Source of the DNA: Nonomuraea angiospora
GTDB lineage: Bacteria > Actinomycetota > Actinomycetes > Streptosporangiales > Streptosporangiaceae
DNA: 64,000 bases
Direction: 5' to 3'
NCBI RefSeq assembly: GCF_014873145.1
Contig: NZ_JADBEK010000001.1
Span: 4,216,001 to 4,280,000 of the forward strand
Made by a program: the position numbers and the translations under genes. Below are positions 58,842-64,000 of the stretch, one piece after another (the first letter of the stretch is position 1; each line of letters opens with the position of its first letter). Below the pieces are notes generated by a model that saw only the letters and a list, made by a program, of their open reading frames with translations, was not told where the DNA came from and did no database searches.

Positions 58842-60392
58842 GTGAGCCGTCAGATCGTTTCCATCGTGGGTGGCAAGGAGACGGGAAGCGCCACCACGTA
58901 CCCGTCGACCAACCCGGCGCGCCCGGGCGAGGTCGTGGCCCACGTCGGGCTGGCCGACGCCGGCACGTTCGCCGCCGCCTGCCGCACCGCCAAGGAGGCC
59001 CAGCGCGAGTGGGCCAAGGTGCCCGCGCCGGTGCGCGGCCGGGTGATCGCCTCCATCGGCCGGCTGGTCGAGGCCAACGCCGAGCGGCTGGCCCACCTGG
59101 TGACGGAGGAGATCGGCAAGCCGTACGCCGAGGCCCTCGGCGAGGTGCGGGAGATCGTCGACACCTGCGACTTCTTCCTGGGCGAGGGCCGCAGGCTGTA
59201 CGGGCAGACGGTCCCGTCGGAGATGCCGGCCAAGAACCTGTTCACGTTCCGCAACCCGATCGGCGTGGCGGCGGTCGTCACCGCGGGCAACTTCCCGGTC
59301 GCCGTCCCGTCGTGGTACCTGGTCCCGGCGCTGCTCTGCGGCAACGCCGTCGTCTGGAAGCCCGCCGAGTACGCCGCCGCCTCCGCGCACGCCATGTACC
59401 AGCTCTTCGTGGCCGCCGGGCTGCCCGACGGCGTGCTGAACATCGTGTTCGCCGACGGCGCCGCCACGTACGAGGGCCTGGAGCAGGCCCTCGGCGAGGG
59501 GAGCGTGCAGAAGGTCGGGTTCACCGGCTCCAGCGAGGTCGGCCGGAAGATCGGCGAGCTGACCGGGCGGCACCTTCAGTCGGCCTGCCTGGAGCTGGGC
59601 GGCAAGAATCCGATGGTGATCATGCCGGACGCCGACCTCGACCTGGCCGTGGAGGGCGCGCTGTTCTCCGGTTTCGGTACGGCCGGTCAGCGCTGCACGA
59701 GCCTGGGCACGGTGATCGTGCACGAGAGCGTGCACGACGAGTTCGTGGAGCGGTTCGCGCGGGCCGTGGGCGAGGCCAGGATCGGCGACCCCGAGGAGGA
59801 CGTGCTGGCGGGCCCGCTGCTCGACCAGAAGTTCGCAGATCGGTACGAGGAGTACCTGACCTGGATCCAGCCCCACCACCAGGTCGTGTCCGGAAATATC
59901 GGGAAAATTACGGAGGACAACCCGCGCCGCGACTTCGACGGCGACAGCGCCAACGGCGGGGGCCTCTACTACCATCCGGTGGTCGTCGACGGCGTCCGGC
60001 CCACCGACCGCCTCTTCCTGGAGGAGACGTTCGGCCCGATCGTCGGCGTGACCACCTTCAGCACCCTCGACGAGGCCATCGAGCTGGCCAACCTGCCCGG
60101 CTACGGCCTGTCGAGCTCCATCTACACCACCGACCCGCAGCACGCCTTCCGCTTCCGCGAGGGCATCTCGGCGGGCATGGTCAGCGTCAACAACTCGACC
60201 TCGGGCGCCGAGGCCCACCTCCCGTTCGGCGGCAACGGCAAGTCCGGCAACGGCAGCCGCCAGTCCGGCATGTGGGTGCTCGACCAGTTCACCCGCTGGC
60301 AGGCGATGAACTGGGACCATTCGGGCCGCCTGCAGAAGGCCCAGATGGACGTCGCCGAGATCGAGCCCGACCTGGCCTTCCGCCTGCCGTAG
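58842..60392 (+). CDS. Aldehyde dehydrogenase (ALDH7/semialdehyde-type)
   Basis: 516 residues from GTG 58842 with AGGAGG 6 bases upstream; ATG 58827 is possible. TAGNFPVAVPSWYLVPALLCGNAVVWKPAE, GFTGSSEVGRKI, ELGGKNPMV (Glu) and GTAGQRCTSLG (catalytic Cys) are intact. The GQRCTSLGT surround and NNSTSGAEAHLPFGG resemble ALDH7-type aminoadipate-semialdehyde or related dehydrogenases. Substrate not certain. Confidence 0.92.
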   Translation: MSRQIVSIVGGKETGSATTYPSTNPARPGEVVAHVGLADAGTFAAACRTAKEAQREWAKVPAPVRGRVIASIGRLVEANAERLAHLVTEEIGKPYAEALGEVREIVDTCDFFLGEGRRLYGQTVPSEMPAKNLFTFRNPIGVAAVVTAGNFPVAVPSWYLVPALLCGNAVVWKPAEYAAASAHAMYQLFVAAGLPDGVLNIVFADGAATYEGLEQALGEGSVQKVGFTGSSEVGRKIGELTGRHLQSACLELGGKNPMVIMPDADLDLAVEGALFSGFGTAGQRCTSLGTVIVHESVHDEFVERFARAVGEARIGDPEEDVLAGPLLDQKFADRYEEYLTWIQPHHQVVSGNIGKITEDNPRRDFDGDSANGGGLYYHPVVVDGVRPTDRLFLEETFGPIVGVTTFSTLDEAIELANLPGYGLSSSIYTTDPQHAFRFREGISAGMVSVNNSTSGAEAHLPFGGNGKSGNGSRQSGMWVLDQFTRWQAMNWDHSGRLQKAQMDVAEIEPDLAFRLP

Positions 60393-60401
60393 TGAATACG
60401 G

Positions 60402-60433
60402 GAACGGGCCCCTCGGTGACGAGGGGCCCGTTC
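60402..60433. terminator. Bidirectional terminator, 13-bp stem
   Basis: GAACGGGCCCCTC (60402-60414) is exactly complementary to GAGGGGCCCGTTC (60421-60433) across a 6-base loop. It lies between the convergent ALDH and glutamine synthetase genes. Confidence 0.9.
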
Positions 60434-60454
60434 TCTCGCGTCAGAGAGGAGGTC

Positions 60455-61474
60455 TCAGACCTGGCCGGCCTTCTCCAGGGCCGCGCAGCAGGTGTTGACC
60501 AGCAGGCGGGTGACCACGTACGGGTCGACGTTGGCGTTGGGGCGACGGTCCTCGATGTAGCCCTTCTTCTCCACCTCGACCTGCCACGGGATGCGCACGG
60601 ACGCGCCGCGGTCGGACACGCCGTAGGTGTACTTGTTCCACGGGGCGGTCTCGTGGTGGCCGGTGAGGCGGGACTCGATGTCGGCGCCGTACTGGGTGAC
60701 GTGCTCCATCGGCTTGTCGCCCTCACCGAGCGCCTCGCAGGCGGTGATGATGGCGTCGTAGCCCTCGCGCATGGCCTTGGTCGAGAAGTTGGTGTGCGCG
60801 CCGGCGCCGTTCCAGTCGCCGCGGGCGGGCTTGGCGTCGAGGGTGGCCTCGACGCCGAACTCCTCGGCGGTCCGGTAGAGCAGGTAGCGGGCGACCCACA
60901 GGTGGTCGGAGACCTCGAGCGGGCCGGCCGGGCCGACCTGGAACTCCCACTGGCCGGGCATGACCTCGGCGTTGATGCCGGAGATCTTCAGACCGGCGGC
61001 GAGGCAGCGGTCGAGGTGCAGCTCGACGATCTCGCGGCCGAACACGGCCTCGGCGCCCACGCCGCAGTAGTAGTGGCCCTGCGGGGCGGGGAAGCCGCCC
61101 TCGGGGAAGCCGAGCGGGCGGCTGCCCTTGAAGAAGGTGTACTCCTGCTCGATGCCGAACCAGGACTCCTGGGCGGCGTACTTCTCGGCGATCGGGCGCA
61201 GCAGCGCGCGGGTGTTGCTGACGTGCGAGTCGCCGTTGATCTCCTCGACCTCGCAGAGGACCAGGACGTTGTCACCGCCGCGAATCGGGTCGGGGCAGAC
61301 GAACACCGGGCGGAGCACGCGGTCCGACGAGTGCCCCTCGGCCTGGTTGGTGCTGGAGCCGTCGAAGCCCCAGACCGGCGGCTCGGCCCCGTCGGCGAGG
61401 ATCCTCGTCTTCGAGCGCAGCAGAGCCGTGGGCTCGGTGCCGTCGATCCAGATGTACTCAGCCTTGTAGCTCAC
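60455..61474 (-). CDS. glnII: Glutamine synthetase type II (GlnII, eukaryotic type)
   Basis: 339 residues from GTG 61474 with AAAGGA upstream (GTG 61492 would add six residues). YKAEYIWIDGTEPT at the start, WGFDGSSTNQAEGHSSD, ESWFGIEQEYTFF, GWEFQVGP-like MPGQWEFQVGP, NGAGAHTNFSTKAMR, and SVRIPWQVEVEKKGYIEDRRPNANVDPY in outline identify the eukaryotic-type GSII. It makes glutamine from glutamate and ammonia. Actinobacteria often carry this beside GSI. Confidence 0.95.
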   Translation of the reverse strand: MSYKAEYIWIDGTEPTALLRSKTRILADGAEPPVWGFDGSSTNQAEGHSSDRVLRPVFVCPDPIRGGDNVLVLCEVEEINGDSHVSNTRALLRPIAEKYAAQESWFGIEQEYTFFKGSRPLGFPEGGFPAPQGHYYCGVGAEAVFGREIVELHLDRCLAAGLKISGINAEVMPGQWEFQVGPAGPLEVSDHLWVARYLLYRTAEEFGVEATLDAKPARGDWNGAGAHTNFSTKAMREGYDAIITACEALGEGDKPMEHVTQYGADIESRLTGHHETAPWNKYTYGVSDRGASVRIPWQVEVEKKGYIEDRRPNANVDPYVVTRLLVNTCCAALEKAGQV

Positions 61475-61662
61475 GGCGGTCCTTTTCTTCACGGTGTTTC
61501 ACAGCCACGCCGAGTCTTACGGACAGCCGTTTCCCGCTTTTTGCCCGAATGTGAACGCCGTGTTAATCGGGCCGCGAAACGGTAAAGGATGCGAGGACGA
61601 CGGATGGCGTGACGCCCGGGCGCCACGCCATGCCGTTGCCGGCCCCGCTCACCCAGGGCAGC

Positions 61663-64000
61663 TCAGGTACGGCCCTCCGTTCCGTTCCCGTCGTAGCCGA
61701 GCAGCCGCATCGCCGTGTCGGGATCCATCGCCGCGGCCAGGAGCTGGGCGCGGGCGTGGGCCTGGTCGCGTTCGCGTTCGGCCTTGGCCTGCGCGGCGCG
61801 TACCCCCTTGACCGCGACGAGCGCGAGCCCGGCGCCCACGATCACCGCGACCACCACGACGAACAGCAGGAGCAGCAGGCCCGGCGAGGCCACGGTCGAG
61901 GTGGCCGCGTTCGTGCCGACGCCCGCCACCGTGCCGGTCACCGCGAGCGCCGCGATGATGGACAGCGCCACGAGCCCGAGCAGGCTGGCCACGACCAGCC
62001 AGACCCGGCCCGCGCGCCGCGGCGCCGGGGGCGGGACCGGGGTCGCGGCCGGTGTCCCCACCACGACGGGCACGGGCGCGGGAGGCGGCGAGGCCGCCGC
62101 CCACGGCACGAACTCGGGGCGTTCGGCCACCTCTCCGTTCACCTCGTGCGTGATGGGGAGCGGAGCCTGGATCACCGAGGGCTGCACCGCCGGGGGCGCG
62201 AGCTGGACGGCCGTCACGCCGGGACCGCCGTAGGCGACCGGCTGCGGCTCGACCGGCTCCTCCACCGGTCCGGGCAGGTCCCGCTCGATGTGGCTGTGCT
62301 CCTTGTGGGCCCTGGCCGCGTCGCGGTGGTAGTCCTCCAGCTCCCGGCAGAGCTCGTCGGAGGCGTAGATCGTGCCGTCGATGAGCGGCCCGGGCTCCCT
62401 GCGGATGATGGCCACCACGTCGTCGCCGTTGAGCGTCTTGTGCGTCTCCAGCGCGTGCGCCACGCAGAGCACCTCCCTGCGGTGCTCCTGCAGCAGCTCC
62501 TCGGTCTTCTCCAGCAGCCGCACCAGGTTGAACTCGATCCGCTCCCCCAGCACGTCGGGGGTCAGGTCGGGCTGGTTCCTGGCGGGCTCCCTGTCGGTGA
62601 TGCCGATGGAGCCGCCCCCGCCGGGGCGCGACTTGCGCACGGCCTTGCCGCCCAGGATCTCCAGCTCCTGCAGCGCCGGCAGCGAGGTGACGCCGGAGCC
62701 CATGCCCCAGTACGACTCCATCATGGCGGTCAGGTACGTGGCCGAGTAGAGGTCGCCGGAGACCCCGGAGGAGTTGTCCTCCCCGAAGAACATCCGCTCG
62801 CCGGCCAGCGAGGCCAGGGAGACCATGATGTCGGCCTCGTGCTCGGACTTCCACCGGGTGAACTGGTCCTCGGGCTTGATCGAGGCGACCATGCCGAGGT
62901 AGTCGGCGCCCTTCTCGATGGTGGCGATGTCGATCTCGAGGTGGAAGCGGGTCACGTACGCCACGACGGCGTGGCAGGCCTCGTGCACGGCCACGGCGTG
63001 CCGCTCGCGCTCGATGTACTCGACGTCCTCGGGCGGGCCGAGCTGCTTGAGCCGCTTGGCCCGCAGCACGTCCGACCAGGTGATGATCTCGCGCCCGTCC
63101 CTGATGGCGGTGATCAGCGACTCGTTGACCAGGTCCTTGATCGTGGCGCCGGTGGCGTACGGGGTGATCGTGGCCAGCTTGTCGATCTGCTCCGGGGTGA
63201 GCTCGTGCCACACCTTGTCGAAGTAGCCCTGGTACGTGCGGACCCGGCCGGCCTTGGACGGGTAGCCGACCTTGTAGATGCGGTCGATGCGGCCGGGCCG
63301 CAGCAGCGCCTCGTCGAGCGCGTCGGGCCGGTTCGTGGCCATCATGACGAGGATGCGGTACTTGGGCGGCGGCTTGGGCCGCATGCCGAGCAGCCTGCGG
63401 ACGAGCCGGTTGAAGAACCCGCGCGGCTTCTTGAGCCCGGACAGCTCGGTGAGCAGTGCCTGCAGCGTGCCCGGGTCGCCCGAGCCGTTCATGCCGCCGC
63501 CCATGAAGAAGCGGTTGCGCCGCTCCGGCTCGTCGGGCGACTCGCGCCTGGCCCGGAAGGCCAGCACCTGGCGGGTCTCCTCGGACAGGTAGTTGAGCCC
63601 GTGGCAGCCGTTGACGCCGGACAGGCCGGAGAAGCCGCCCTGCCCGGGCGGGCCCTGCTGGGCGAGGCGGCCGCGCTTGCCGAGCGAGTCGGCCTCGTCG
63701 AAGAAGACGATCACGCCGCCGTACCGGAGCGCCAGCTTGCGCAGCTTCCTGAACAGCCCCTTGACCTTCAGGATGCCGACGCCCATGAACATGTTCGTGA
63801 ACGCGCCCGGATCCACGAACACGTACGGCTTGCCGGTCTCACCCGCGACGGCCTCGGCCATGAGGGTCTTGCCGGTGCCCGGCGGCCCCCACAGCAGCAG
63901 GCCGCTGGGGACGTACCCGCCGCGCCGCTCGATCTCGTCGGGGCGTTCGAGGAAGACGATGTTCTCCCGGACGCGCTCGACCACGTGGTCCTGCCCCCAC
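61663..64000 (-). CDS. FtsH-like AAA+ zinc metalloprotease with C-terminal membrane segments (5' end missing)
   Basis: The frame is open to position 64000, so the N-terminus is outside the window; the last codons read ...GGGQDHVVERVREN. AAA motifs: GPPGTGKTLMAEAVAGE, FFDEADSLGKRGRLAQ, and the second region of homology with ATNRPDALDEALLRPGRID. The protease has HEACH (nt 62971-62985) and a downstream Asp in SGVSGDLYSAT, the FtsH metal site. Unlike FtsH, two transmembrane helices lie at the C-terminus (nt about 61815-62005) after a long Pro-rich linker. The missing part upstream could contain more. It may process membrane or other proteins from the cytoplasmic side. Confidence 0.88.
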   Translation of the reverse strand, partial: WGQDHVVERVRENIVFLERPDEIERRGGYVPSGLLLWGPPGTGKTLMAEAVAGETGKPYVFVDPGAFTNMFMGVGILKVKGLFRKLRKLALRYGGVIVFFDEADSLGKRGRLAQQGPPGQGGFSGLSGVNGCHGLNYLSEETRQVLAFRARRESPDEPERRNRFFMGGGMNGSGDPGTLQALLTELSGLKKPRGFFNRLVRRLLGMRPKPPPKYRILVMMATNRPDALDEALLRPGRIDRIYKVGYPSKAGRVRTYQGYFDKVWHELTPEQIDKLATITPYATGATIKDLVNESLITAIRDGREIITWSDVLRAKRLKQLGPPEDVEYIERERHAVAVHEACHAVVAYVTRFHLEIDIATIEKGADYLGMVASIKPEDQFTRWKSEHEADIMVSLASLAGERMFFGEDNSSGVSGDLYSATYLTAMMESYWGMGSGVTSLPALQELEILGGKAVRKSRPGGGGSIGITDREPARNQPDLTPDVLGERIEFNLVRLLEKTEELLQEHRREVLCVAHALETHKTLNGDDVVAIIRREPGPLIDGTIYASDELCRELEDYHRDAARAHKEHSHIERDLPGPVEEPVEPQPVAYGGPGVTAVQLAPPAVQPSVIQAPLPITHEVNGEVAERPEFVPWAAASPPPAPVPVVVGTPAATPVPPPAPRRAGRVWLVVASLLGLVALSIIAALAVTGTVAGVGTNAATSTVASPGLLLLLFVVVVAVIVGAGLALVAVKGVRAAQAKAERERDQAHARAQLLAAAMDPDTAMRLLGYDGNGTEGRT

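Noticed and set aside
61500..61620. Possible GlnR-type box upstream of glnII (TTAAC-N6-TTCAC)
   Set aside because: The second half does not fit the GAAAC consensus well, and the match could be chance.

Overview
The window is about 72 % GC with dense, mostly GTG/ATG-started genes, many NTGA or TGATG start/stop overlaps, a eukaryotic-type glutamine synthetase (GlnII), Mo-hydroxylase subunits and a SWIM/MoxR/VWA operon. This fits a filamentous actinobacterium, most likely a Streptosporangiales member such as Nonomuraea. That assignment is inferred from style and gene content, not from a marker gene. There are no rRNA or tRNA genes and no CRISPR array.

Layout. 1-1638: 3' part of an Fn3 / beta-propeller-like membrane-anchored protein, running off the left edge. 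1763-8493: a three-gene operon encoding a kleisin-like protein, a winged-helix (MukE-like) protein with long repeat inserts, and an SMC-type ATPase. It resembles the JetABC/MksFEB core of Wadjet systems but has no JetD nuclease. 8510-11577: a 27-bp minisatellite, an HTH-citrate synthase fusion and a divergent homocitrate-synthase-like enzyme sharing a palindromic control region. 11578-14908: an AraC regulator and membrane protein, with gene relics including a broken copper-storage (DUF326) gene. 14909-25095: MHS transporter, HAD phosphatase, epimerase, SbcCD and two alpha/beta hydrolases. 25165-26544: a complete solo TnpB element next to a truncated enoyl-CoA hydratase gene. 26634-34262: LCP cell-wall ligase, L-asparaginase, an amino-acid ABC transporter lacking its ATPase, a ROK regulator, a gluzincin and a broken APH kinase.

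34259-46250: catabolic and transport genes. CoxL-type and CoxM/S-type Mo-hydroxylase subunits are divergent rather than in one operon. They are followed by an enolase-superfamily dehydratase, a GntR regulator and an ACS-type transporter, and then a MenC-like protein that has lost its catalytic lysines. Next come two drug-efflux-type MFS genes around a TetR regulator with an operator array. 46293-53932: a tightly overlapped five-gene operon, SWIM - DUF5691 - MoxR ATPase - DUF5682 - VWA, of uncharacterised function. 54015-57834: a DUF985 cupin and a NACHT-LRR STAND ATPase, a probable immune-type sensor. 57905-61474: GalU, aldehyde dehydrogenase and GlnII. 61663-64000: an FtsH-like AAA metalloprotease with membrane segments at the C-terminus, running off the right edge.

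The best candidates for an under-described system are the three-gene SMC-like operon (1763-8493), the SWIM/MoxR/DUF5682/VWA operon (46293-53932) and the adjacent NACHT-LRR gene. A recurring feature is minisatellite-type tandem repeats, both between genes and inside protein linkers. All family assignments come from reading motifs by eye; no database search was possible.
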